From assembly GCA_014529385.2 (NCBI GenBank), contig CM043942.1, forward strand, positions 20,878,991 to 20,942,990: 64,000 nt of DNA. Direction: 5' to 3'. Made by a program: the position numbers and the translations under genes. The stretch comes from Adiantum capillus-veneris. Lineage: Eukaryota > Streptophyta > Polypodiopsida > Polypodiales > Pteridaceae. This document shows, in pieces, positions 47,891-58,050 of this stretch. Position 1 is the first letter of the stretch; each line of letters starts with the position of its first letter. The notes under the pieces were generated by a model. The model did not search any database. It was not told the origin of the DNA and was given only the letters and a program-made list of their open reading frames with translations.

Positions 47891-47987
47891 TGTTGGGATT
47901 AAAGCCCAAGTGGCCTCTTATGCGGATATGGCCGGCCGCCCGCCTAACTCACTTACCTCTAACTCTTTGTATATACTAACATAGTAT
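47891..47987 (+). repeat. Copia 1 5' LTR (first ~97 bp only)
   Basis: TGTTGGGATTAAAGCCC..., matching the first 97 bp of the 3' LTR with one visible difference, then it diverges at CATA. Confidence 0.9.
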
Positions 47988-48474
47988 CCCAACTGTTTGG
48001 CAAAGTGATTAAGAGAAACATAGCCTTCACTGAATCTGGAAAGACTATCTCCTGTGCTGTTAACTGGCTGAAAATTGAGTGAAATTCATTCAGATGATTT
48101 GACATGGCTGTCCCTTCCTTCATCTTCAAATCCACCAATTTCTTGAGCCAGTAAATCTGAGAAGCAGCACTTTGTTTCTCGTACATATCACATAGCTTTT
48201 GCCATACGCCATATGCTGTAGTCTCTTCTGCTACGTTGAAGTAAACATTTTCTGCCAGTGTCAGCATGATTGTGGAACAAGCTAACTCGTCAAGCTCTTC
48301 CCACTCATCTTCAGCCATACCTTCTGGTCTCTCCCCTTTGAGCTTCAGTGGCTTCACTTGTTTTTTCTGCACCAAAACCTGCCAAATCTGCTTCTTCCAG
48401 AATGGAAAGTTTGTGCCATCCAGCTTCTTTATGTTGTAAAGAGTCTCACTTTGAGAAGATGCCATATCTGCCAA
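47988..48474 (-). pseudogene. Copia 1 gag, inverted
   Basis: Minus-strand open frame starting MADMASSQSETLYNIKKLDG, with FPFWKKQIWQVLVQKK and the UBN2-type gag core (ACSTIMLTLAENVYFNVAEE, YWLKKLVDLKMKEGTAMSNH). It ends at NSWDTM where it meets the truncated LTR. The frame is uninterrupted but only the N-terminal half of gag is present, without a zinc knuckle. Its orientation opposes the RT of the same element. Confidence 0.88.
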
Positions 48475-49489
48475 ACTGTTTACTCCTGAGAAAAATCCGG
48501 CAGAGTTTCCCCTGTAAACTGGCCTCTGTACACAGTAAACAAGCTATAATCAACAAGCTGAACACCTCTCCTCAGGAACTGTCAGTATTTTGAAAATTTT
48601 TGACAGAGTCTCCCCTGTAAACTGAGCTCTGGGAACCAAAAGATAGCTCAAAAAACAATCATAAATAGCTGACCAGTGACAAATCCTGTAAGCATACACT
48701 GTCTCCTCTCTGGGCGATGACAGAACCTGTATCTGTCTCAAGACTGAACCCTGAACAATGCCTCAATGGCCTGACGCATAAGATGCAATCCAGTGTCTAC
48801 ACAAAGTCATACATCCTAAGGGATAAAAGTCGCCGAAGAAGATGCGTGTAGAGGGGAACTCCAGCAACCTAATCCACCTCACACTGGGTAACCTAGCCCC
48901 CAGTGCTTGGCTTCAAAAAACCTCACACACGACCCTCTCAGGTGGCTCAGCAAACTGCCCAGAACTAGCATACATCCTATAATAGACCAATCACTGTCCT
49001 ATGACCGCTGCGGCGGTCTGTCTGCTAGCGTGACTCACAACTAGCAGACCCACAATCACAGTACATCAATCTGCAATACATGCCAGTGGTGTCAAGCCGT
49101 CGTATGGCCACACCTCCCCTGGAACCTGGCAAGCACAAGAAGTAGCAATGCAGACTGCAATATATATATCTGATGATATATATGTGTACCTGGTCTATAG
49201 ATGATGCTCTGAAGACGAATAAGTGATGTATGTCGATGTCGATATTGATGTCGACCACCTCCTGCTTGCCAATCTACACAAGACGGATTTCTTTGCGGCT
49301 GAAATCTATCTTCTGCTGTAGTGCTCAGAACGAAATTCTGAGGGCATCAACGGCTTCGAAAGGGGGGTAAAACCCCAGGTCGCCTGATGGAAACGCTCCC
49401 GGAACGCCGAGTGTGAATTTTCGAACTCCGGATCCAGAATCTGCCGGAAAAGTGCGCGCGCGCGATTGCGCAAATCCGCACTGAACCAA
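48475..49489 (-). other. Copia 1 leader, inverted
   Basis: About 1 kb between the inverted primer site and gag. It contains a direct repeat about 100 bp apart (CAGAGTTTCCCCTGTAAACT near 48502 and CAGAGTCTCCCCTGTAAACT near 48604). No coding motifs. Confidence 0.75.
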
Positions 49490-49502
49490 GGCTCTGATAC
49501 CA
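49490..49502 (-). other. Copia 1 primer binding site, inverted
   Basis: The minus strand reads TGGTATCAGAGCC, preceded by ACTTCA, the LTR end. This is the initiator-Met-type site, in the wrong orientation for the element's RT. Confidence 0.9.
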
Positions 49503-49504
49503 AT

Positions 49505-50817
49505 TGAAGTCTTCTCTCCAGTGGTTAAGATGACTACATTGAGATGCTTTCTTGCATTGGTTGCTATATTGGATTTGGTGTTGCACCAAATGGATGTCAA
49601 GACAGCGTTCTTGCATGGTGATTTAGATGTGGAAATTTACATGCAGCAGCCAGAAGGGTTTGTTGAGAAAGGCATGGAACATTTGGTATGCCAGTTGTTA
49701 AAGAGTCTTTATGGCTTAAAACAATCACCGAGGGCATGGTACCATAAGTTCCACCAGTTTATGCTTTCTCAAGGCTACAAACGTAGTGAGTTCGATCACT
49801 GTCTATATACAAAGAAGGCTAAGGATGGCAGTTGGCTGATCCTTATTTTGTATGTGGATGACATGTTGATTGCTGGCAAACACTTGGAAGAAATTTCAGC
49901 TTTGAAGTCAAAGATGGCAAAGTCGTTTGACATGAAAGACATGGGTGAGGCAAGTCATATACTTGGTATGCGCATTGAGAGAGACAGATCAAACTGTCAC
50001 GAAGTTGATTTGGTTATCTCAAACAGAGTATATTGACAAGGTTTTGCAACGTTTCAATATGGAGAAGGGAAAGGCATTGAGTGTTCCATTGCCACCATAT
50101 GTGAAACTTAGCAAACAAGATTGTCCTGTGTCTGAGGAAGAAAAGGCTGAAATGGATAAGATTCCATATGCGTCTGCAGTGGGTAGTTTGATGTATGCAA
50201 TGATTGCTACACGTCCGGATATTGCATTTGCAGTGGGAGTGGTTAGCAGATATATGTCAAATCCCGGCAAGAAACATTGGGAGGCAGTGAAAGGTATCAT
50301 GAGATACTTAAAACATACAAAGAGTATGCGCATATGCTATGGTAGTCAGGATTTGAGTGTCAGAGGATACACTGACTCAGATTATGCAGGAGACTTGGAT
50401 AAGAGGAGATCTACATCAGGCTATGTCTTTACATTGGCTGGAGGTGCCATATCATGGCGATCTCGATTACAAGATTGTGTTACGCAGTCTACTACAGAAG
50501 CTGAGTATGTTGCAGCAAATGAGGCATGCAAAGAAGCTATTTGGCTTGGTAGATTGGTTGCAGACTTGGGAATCAATGCAGATATGCCAGAGTTATATTG
50601 TGATAGTCAAAGTGCTATACAATTGGCAAAGAATCCAGTGTTCCATTCGAAGACTAAGCATATTGATGTGAAGTATCACTTCATTAGGGAAGTACTTGAA
50701 GACAAGCAGATACAACTGCTGAAGATCCACACCAAGGACAATCCTGCTGATCTACTCACAAAGGGACTTCCAGGAGAGGGCTTTGTGCATTGTCGTGAGT
50801 TATTGGGCATTGGATAG
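49505..50817 (+). pseudogene. Copia 1 RT and RNase H
   Basis: Starts inside RT at EVFSPVVKMTTLRCFLALVA. RT motifs HQMDVKTAFLHGDLD, CQLLKSLYGLKQSPRAWYHK and the intact active site LILYVDDMLIAG follow. A frameshift near 50000 (after RIERDRSN) moves to the second frame, which carries YASAVGSLMYAMIATRPDIA and RNase H: GYTDSDYAGD, QSTTEAEYVAANEACKEAIW, LYCDSQSAIQLAKNP and HIDVKYHFIRE. It ends at a natural TAG. The first third of RT and everything upstream of it are missing. Confidence 0.9.
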
Positions 50818-50901
50818 ATGGCAGCCATGTAAATCTTTGTACATTTATGTTCATAGATTTACAGTTACTTAAAGTGCCACATTGGACTTTAAGTGGGAGG
50901 T

Positions 50902-51127
50902 TGTTGGGATTAAAGCCCAAGTGGCCTCTTATGCGGATATGGCCGGCCGCCCACCTAACTCACTTACCTCTAACTCTTTGTATATACTAACATATTCTTT
51001 GTGAATACTAAGGATTTTGGGAGATAACCCTTCTAACAATTCTCTGCGTACTGTGTACTGTGTAAGCTCACTGTGTGTGTGTGTGTGTGAGAGAAAGAGT
51101 CGACCCACGCTCCGCTCCGCGACTTCA
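50902..51127 (+). repeat. Copia 1 3' LTR
   Basis: 226 bp, TGTTGGG ... ACTTCA, preceded by a purine tract (AAGTGGGAGGT). Contains TATATA and a short GT run. Confidence 0.9.
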
Positions 51128-51257
51128 TGTTCCCTGTCTCGGCCAAGTGGGTTGCGTAAGCCGAGTGGTGTCCCATAGTGTGTGTGTGTGTGTATCATCC
51201 CAAGAGTGTGTGTCGGGTCATTATAGAGGCGTTGTGTGTGTTTCCATCCCGCTCACA
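51128..51257 (+). repeat. Element 6 5' LTR, right part
   Basis: Continues the alignment with element 5's LTRs after copia 1 and ends GCTCACA. Confidence 0.87.
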
Positions 51258-51263
51258 TTCTTT

Positions 51264-51283
51264 TGGCGCCCCCACGGAGGATC
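51264..51283 (+). other. Element 6 primer binding site
   Basis: TGGCGCCCCCACGGAGGATC, six bases after the LTR. Confidence 0.72.
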
Positions 51284-52300
51284 TTCTTCGAGTACCTTCA
51301 GCTTTGGGATTACATGTTACAGGTTACAGGTTATAGGGACTGGTACAAGTACAGGTGATTCACATAGGTACAGGTAGTTGGAGTAGAATGATACACTATT
51401 AGTGGAAAGTCAATTGTAGTTGTGGTGGGTATGCATCAGTTGGTGCCTTTTTAAGCGCATTGTCTGCTGGTATTATACGTTACTTGTGGAAACTGCCATT
51501 GTACGCCTTTCTGGAGCCATACTTGGTTTTATTTGGTAGTCCCAACCGTTTCTGAGACTTGGTCAGGAAGATAGTCATTTCTGAGACTTGACTATACGAG
51601 ATTTGCATAAGCCTTTGTGAGAGGGTCGATAGCGTGAGGTTTTATTGAGTTGGGGGATTCTCAAATGTGAGATCCTTTCGGTGATACAAGTAGCTGGAGA
51701 ACCCTTTTTGCGACCTCGCCATAGGCTATGTACTAGTGATTCCTACTTGATGCTTGGGTTCTCTTGTTGGCAGTTTATGCATACATATAAAGTCTATATT
51801 TTGGGTTCTCACTTCTCTACTTCTGGGGAGACTCTGTCAAAATGTTTCCAAGTTATGATGGCTGATCTTTTGGTCTTTTAAGCCAATTATATTGTTATGC
51901 TGTTGAAATTTTGACAAAATCAGAGGATAAGACAAGTGTGCTTTCTTGGGAGCTGCATGGTTGACTTTAATGGATGATCAAAATGGCCCTCAATTCACTC
52001 CTTTCATTTAACTCAAAGAATCCATATAAATGTTCATGTGTCCAGGAATATTTTTTCCAGCAGCGTAGTCTTTATGTTCGGGTCAAGAAGATTAAGAGAG
52101 ATACTGGAATGTCCTTTGCCTATTATAATTCTGATGAGGATTAACTATGAAAACTCATTTGATGTGCACGTGTTTGTCCTTATCTAAAGCTTGAGCGCCA
52201 TTGAGGTTTATGGGGATTGAGTCAGTCAAAAGTTTTGAATCCTTGCCCGTGTGTTCGAAGGAGTTCTCGAAGCATCGTAACTTGGGTAGCCATTGCTTTC
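51284..52300 (+). other. Element 6 leader
   Basis: About 1 kb, homologous to 33380-34369 of element 5. No coding motifs. Confidence 0.65.
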
Positions 52301-53200
52301 TCTTATCAGGAGTTTCATGGAAGAAGTGATGAAGATCTAGAAGAATTTTTGGAAAAGATGGAGGTTGCTTGTATTAGCAACCAGATTCATGAACCGGCGC
52401 AGATGTTACTTCTTCTCCAAATTTCTTTGAAGAGTGATGCACGAGTTTGGTCCAAAGCATTTGAGGAGGAGTTGCGTGTGGCTGATCCACCTGTGAGATT
52501 AAGTTGGGACAATCTAAAGCATGGATTGGAAGTGGATTTTGTGAAGATATAAGATCTTGACAAAGTGTGGCAAGTACAAGGTTTGTTTCAAAAGGAAGGT
52601 GAGCCAATAGATGCGTACATACGTAAGTTTTGATTGGCATGGGAGAGGATGTGCAAGGCCTTAGCACCACAAGTACCCCCACCTGACATGATGAAGAAGG
52701 AAAGGTTCTTCGCTAGTCTTTGGGAGAATATACGTTGAAGAGTGGAACTAAACAAGCGTAGGACATATGAATATGCATTGGAAGTGACAAGGAACAAAGA
52801 GTGGAAGCTAAGGAAAATGAGCCAACTAGGAGTAGAGTCTTTGCCCATGAGGTCTGAATTTCATCCTATGGACTCTTTACAAGGTCGCATGCCAGGGGTT
52901 CATCATGAACTAGTGGTTCATGTTACTCCTCAGGCTATGCCAGCAGTGCAAGATGATGGGCTAAGGCAGGGCATGAGGCAAGTGGTAGATTTAATGAAGA
53001 ATCTCAACCTAAACATGCTGGGTCAAGTGGGAAATAATCAAGGTCGAGGGAGGTTTGCAAATCAGCCAAGAGGTGAAGAAAGACCTAGGAATGGTGTTGG
53101 ACAAGGCAATGGTAGGTTCTAGAGGCAGACGCCCACATGTTATAATTGTGGAGAGTTGGGACACATCAGCCCACAATGTGATAAGCCACCAAGGATGGGG
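52301..53200 (+). pseudogene. Element 6 gag
   Basis: WVAIAFSYQEFHGRSDEDLE aligns with element 5's gag start, but the ATG there is ATT. Then ARVWSKAFEEELRVADPPVR, a TAA at about 52550, a break near 52740, and MDSLQGRMPGVHHELVVHVT. A Gly/Arg-rich stretch and, after a TAG at about 53120, the zinc knuckle CYNCGELGHISPQC with all ligands complete it. Confidence 0.83.
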
Positions 53201-53317
53201 GGAGACATGTATCCATTGCTAAGACAGGTGCTAACTAGGTCAAATAATTATGGCATTGAAATTAAGGGAGAAGAAGGAACCAGTGGATTAACCTAAGAGG
53301 AAAAGGGAAAGACAAAA

Positions 53318-54300
53318 GTGATAAGAGTGGTCACCTTGGAGAAGGCATCAAAGCTAGAGGATACATTAGTGATGCCTATTGGGAAGAGGACCACAGAGGA
53401 AAAGGAAGTAAGAAGTACCCTAGGTGCTAGTAAGAAGAAGGGAAAGAGCCATGAAGGCGATGATGTCAAGGCCAAGAGGAAAAGAAGGGCTCGTCGCAAT
53501 TTTCATGTTTCAAATTTTCCACTAGGGGATGGGCAATTAAGCTATGACTTAAAAGAGGATTTGACAAGTAGGAAAGACGATGTTACTTTTGGGCAGCTTA
53601 TAGAGATGGTGCCTAAGCTAAAGCGATAGTGGAAGAGGATGGTTAACTCAATGGAGAAAGAGCCAGAGAGAGGTTCAATAAACGTGTTGGCAATGTATGA
53701 GCTACCAGACATTTGTCCAATAGTAGATGTGTGGCACAAAAGAAAAAATTTGGGACAAGGTTATGTGGATGGTGGAGCCCAAATATGTGTCATAACACAC
53801 ACATGCATTGAGAAGATGGGTCTCACAGTGGACTGGGGTGTCAAGCTTTCGGATCAGATTGGCAAACCATCAAAAAGTAAAATGTTTGGGTGTTGTAAAG
53901 ATCTTAGAAGTGGAGGCGTATGATGCAAAGGTGGTGATTGATTTTCATGTGATGCTAGCAGGGTTGGGAGAATATCCTATTATATTGGGAAAACCATGGT
54001 TACGTGCAGTGGGAGTTTTTCAAGATTGGCAGCGTGGTACGATTAGCCTCTATGGAAAGACGCGTGCCAAGAAGCTATATAATATGGACACAAGAAAAAT
54101 ATTGGAGTAGCTTTATGAAGATGAAGATGAGTTTAGTGATGAAGACTATCCACAGTGTCTGATGAGAACAGTGATAGTACTACTAGCAATGATGAGGATC
54201 CTGATGTTGCATTTCTTTTGATGGACAAAGAAATCCAGGAGTCTGGTTTAGTTGCATTTGCGAATGAGGTTGAAGATGAAAGTGAAGGGCCTTATGAAGT
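53318..54300 (+). pseudogene. Element 6 aspartic protease region
   Basis: A Lys/Arg-rich linker (KKKGKSHEGDDVKAKRKRRA) leads to KNLGQGYVDGGAQICVITHT (catalytic Asp) at about 53760. A frameshift after CIEKMGLTV moves to the frame with FRIRLANHQKVKCLGVVKIL, EYPIILGKPWLRAVGVFQDW and an acidic tail. The active-site motif is intact. Confidence 0.84.
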
Positions 54301-54477
54301 GATTGAAGGGCTGATGCAAACCAAGGTTGAATTGTCAAAGAAGCAGGAATTGATGACACAAATGATCAGTGGAGACCTCTCAGCTATGGAGAAGGAGATA
54401 TATTTGCACATGCTCGCTAGTTTCCCTGATTGTTTATTACTTCATATGAAAAGATTCGAGGGTTCAAGGGCTAAGAG

Positions 54478-55091
54478 ATGCATATAGATTTGAAAGAAGT
54501 TGCTAAGCCAGTGCGGAAAAGGCTAAGAAGGATGGGTCAAGAGCAGATGGCAGCCTTGCGGGAAGAGGTGAACAAGTTATTGAAGGCAGGGTTCATAGTC
54601 CCTGTGGAGACCACAGAATGGCTGATTCCAGTATTAGTCAGTCCAAAGAAGGATGGGAAGTGGAGGATTTGTGTAGATTTTAAACCCTTGAATGCAGACA
54701 CTAAGAAGAACCCATATCCTCTCCCATTCATTGATCAGATCTTTGATTCAGTGGCAGGTTATGAGAGATACAGTGTGTGTGTGATGGTTTTTCAGGCTAG
54801 TTTCAATTGAAGATTGCTCTTAAATACCGAACAAAGACAGCTTTCATTACGCCGTGGGGTTGCTATTGCTACAAGGTATTGCCATTTGGGATTACAAATG
54901 GACCATCCTTTTATCAAGAGAGAGAAAATTGGGTATTGGCACCATTCATTGGTAGTTGTGTTAAAGCTTTTATGGATGACTTTTGTGTCTACAACAGTAG
55001 GGGTGAACACCATGAGAAGTTGCAGATGGTATTGGCTCGATATGATGAATGTGGAGGACAACTAAATCCCAAGAAATTTCATCTAGCATAG
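54478..55091 (+). pseudogene. Element 6 reverse transcriptase
   Basis: EEVNKLLKAGFIVPVETTEW, VLVSPKKDGKWRICVDFKPL and NPYPLPFIDQIFDSVAGYER give the N-terminal part. A frameshift at about 54800 (in a GTGTGTGT run) precedes the palm (ITPWGCYCYKVLPFGITNGP, active site AFMDDFCVYNS, intact). Better preserved than in element 5. Confidence 0.87.
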
Positions 55092-55600
55092 CCAAGGGTG
55101 AAGTTATTGGGCCATATGGTGTCAAAAAATGGCATTGAGACTAATCCAGACAAGGTTAAGTCTATTCTTCTTCTTCCATCACCTACGAGTACAAAGAAAT
55201 TGGCAATCTTTATACACGAAGTGAAGTACATGGCGCGGTTTACTCCATTGTATTCGCAGCTCCTTTATCCATTACAACAGGTGGCAAAGCATGATCCATT
55301 GCAATGGGATGACAAGTGTGAACAAGTGTTTCAAGAGGTGAAAGAGGTGTTAGGGGGGTTGTCAGCCATGCAGGCTCTTGATTGGGAGAAAGTTTTTTAT
55401 GTAAATCCATCAATAGGGGATGATGATATTGGAGCCATGCTATTGCAAAAGGGGAAGGCCAGCCATTATATGAGGCCAGTGTATTGTGCAAGCCGAGTGA
55501 AGTTCTCGGAAGTAGAGCTAGTGATGGCCAGTGTAATATTTTCTTGTCTCAACGATTTCGCCATTACTTGCTACCACGACCTTTTTTTTTCTTGACAATT
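55092..55600 (+). pseudogene. Element 6 RT connection and first RNase H
   Basis: KLLGHMVSKNGIETNPDKVK, LYPLQQVAKHDPLQWDDKCE, then DDDIGAMLLQKGKASHYMRP and VKFSEVELVMASVIFSCLND. The first catalytic Asp region reads FYVNPSIGDDD, so the normal D-A-S motif is lost. It ends in a frame break in a T run at about 55590. Confidence 0.8.
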
Positions 55601-55804
55601 TACATCTTTTTGTCACAAATGGCACTAACATGTCAAATGTAGTCAAGAAATCGGTGGTTGAGTTGCAAGAGTTTGAGTTCTCTTTTTTAGTGGAAGACAG
55701 TACTAGAGCTACCCTAGCCGATTTGTTGACCTACAAGGAGAGTCCCCTTCTTGTTAAGGAAGAGGTGGTGAGAAGAGTAGTTGAAGAAGTTCCATAGATA
55801 AGCA

Positions 55805-56160
55805 ATGCACATGTGTTTTTCTTTGATGGCTCATACAGAAAGAGCCATGATGCGGCTTCTGGGGGTATAGCACTTTATGATCCAGAGGGGAAGCTAGTAT
55901 GCAAGAGAGCGTTCAAGTTGGATGCGCATAGTAACAATGAGGCTGAATATGCTACTTTGGAAGCGGGATTACACATTTTTTTGAAGCATGGGATTGGAAG
56001 GTTGAGCATAAAAGGTGATGCCTTGTTAATGGTGAAGCAAGTGTTGGGTGTGTGGAAGAGCAAGAATAAAGGAAATGTGTTTCAGAATTAAAGGCATGTT
56101 AAAAAAGTTTGAAGCATGGAGCATAAGACACATTGAACGTGCTCTAAATGGAGAGGCACA
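55805..56160 (+). pseudogene. Element 6 second RNase H
   Basis: VFFFDGSYRKSHDAASGGIA, HSNNEAEYATLEAGLHIFLK, RLSIKGDALLMVKQVLG and, after a frameshift at about 56070, HIERALNGEAHAAAQSMIG. The first two acids match the archaeal-type RNase H of Tat elements; the final Asp of the N-x-x-A-D motif is not present. Confidence 0.82.
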
Positions 56161-56929
56161 TGCAGCAGCTCAAAGCATGATTGGCGAGCTATTTGTGTTG
56201 AGGACCAACTTACCTCTTTATCATGGCCGGGAAAGTTTGGCTCAAGAAGAGGAGATTTTGCTAACAGGAATCATTCCAAAGGACATACAGAAGTCTACGA
56301 AGTATGGTTTTGTGCGTAGAGCATACAGGTACAAATTGATTGGTTATGTCTTGTACATGAAAGGGGATGATCTCGTGTTGAGACGTGTACCTTGGAGGGA
56401 GGAGCTTTATAGAGTGTTGGAAGAGAATCATGAACACGCATGTGGCGGACATTTTGCTCTAAAGATCACCTTGCATAAGATCTTGCAAGAGGGGTATGTA
56501 TGGCCTAGTTTGCACAAGGATGTTCACCATTGGTGTAGGTCTTGCAATAGGTGTCAAGCATTTGGGAAGAGAGTGTTGAAGCCAGAGCTACGAAAAACCA
56601 TTATGGCATTTGATGTGTTTGAAAAGTGGGGAATTGATGCAATATCCCCGTTACCTATCACAAGCAGGGGCAAAAGCTATATTTTGATTGCAGTGGACTA
56701 TCTCTCTAGATGGGCAGAGGCTATAGTAGTAAAAAAAATCACTGCAAAGGATGTGGCAAAATTTGTGTATGATGAAATATGTTGCAAGTTTGGGGTGCCA
56801 TTGCAGCTACTTTCAAACAAGGGGCCAGGATTTAGAGCTAAACTTCTATACTTTTTATGTGCGAAGATGAAAATTAGGCACCAGCATACCACTCCTTATT
56901 ACCCGCAGTGTAATGGCTTAAATGAAAGA
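56161..56929 (+). pseudogene. Element 6 integrase, part before copia 2
   Basis: HHCC finger (NHEHACGGHFALKITL, CRSCNRCQ), first catalytic Asp in WGIDAISPLPITSRGK, and LLSNKGPGFRAKLL where LSDKGP is expected (second Asp changed to Asn). The Glu motif PQCNGLNER is right at the copia 2 insertion point. The frame is open for 295 codons up to the insertion. Confidence 0.88.
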
Positions 56930-57145
56930 TGTTAAAGAATATGTCCATTGTGCTATGGGCGGCTGGACACTGACTATACTATGTTGTAAATATACTTTGG
57001 ATAATAGTTCAAAAGAGAAGAAGAGAAGAGCAGCTCGTTGAATGGCTGCTGCAGGGTAACGATTGTGTGTGTGTGTGTCTCGATGTGTGTTGTTGTGTGT
57101 GTGTAGTCTTCTTTCCTACCTTCTCCATCACCTGCGCACTCTACA
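56930..57145 (+). repeat. Copia 2 5' LTR
   Basis: 216 bp, TGTTAAAGAAT ... CTCTACA. Has a GT run two or three units longer than the 3' copy. Confidence 0.95.
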
Positions 57146-57148
57146 AAG

Positions 57149-57164
57149 TGGTATCAGAGCTCAG
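57149..57164 (+). other. Copia 2 primer binding site
   Basis: TGGTATCAGAGCTCAG, three bases after the LTR; the initiator-Met-type site. Confidence 0.93.
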
Positions 57165-58050
57165 TTTAAGGAGCTACAGTCAATACACAGGTTTTCGCAG
57201 CTCTGGAAAACAATAAAAAAAGAGAGGTTTTTTTGTCATAACTCTCTCACCCAAACTCGGAATACAGTGATCCAGGAGTCTATCTTTATGTTTTTGGGCG
57301 TTCCGGACGCATTGGCATACTCAGATTTGCCAAAATCTGCAATTTTTTGCAGCAAACAGCCAGCTCACACAAGCATAGGAGATGTTCAGTTTTGCACTCA
57401 ACAGTAGATTTATAGGTTACAGGTGAAGAATTCAGCATTTACACAGGTTTTGGAGAGCGACATAGAGCTTTTGCATCATGATATTGTGTTATCGAAGATT
57501 ATGTTTGGTTGTTGTGGGTCCGTTATGGACAACCGCCTATGTAAGAAAGGTTGTGGGAAGAAGTTGAGGCGGTTATATTGTCAGATTGAGTACTTTGTGG
57601 TTATGTATGGATATGCGATCAATGTATTTTGAAAAACTGCAGCCTTTGTGAGGGTCGAGTGAGGTTTTTTGAAGCCTTGCCTTGGGAGATTTGGTACCTT
57701 GGCAAGGTGGATTAGGTACTGGAGCGAACCCTCGACTAGCCCCGCGAAAGACCTCATATGTCGTTTACGACTATGGGAAGAAGGTGGATGTATGGATATG
57801 TGGTACAGGACAGTGTATGGATTGCATTTGCATACAGGTCCATGTGGACATTGTTTTAGAGTATTTATGCATAGTACTGAGTCAGTCTGTGGCAAAGTGA
57901 GTCAGTGGATTTTCCCTTGGCAGTGAGAGATTTTCTGTCAGTGTTTATGAGCACTTTGGTTAATATTTTCACTTGAGATATTGTCCAAATACAAACGAAA
58001 CTCTGCTGAAATTTTATCAAAATCCTTTAAAAGAAATTGAGAGAGTGAAG
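57165..58050 (+). other. Copia 2 leader
   Basis: About 890 bp between primer site and gag. Only short frames without motifs. Confidence 0.75.

Larger units (their letters stand above)
47891..51127 (+). mobile_element. Copia 1: Ty1/copia element with an inverted internal block
   Basis: Flanked by a perfect 5 bp target duplication TGTTC (47886-47890 and 51128-51132). It has a truncated 5' LTR, then gag, leader and primer site in inverted orientation, then plus-strand RT and RNase H, and a complete 3' LTR. Protease, integrase and the RT N terminus are missing. Confidence 0.88.

Noticed and set aside
49453-49466. CGCGCGCG run as a regulatory island
   Set aside because: It is a short run within the inverted copia 1 leader with no other supporting signal.
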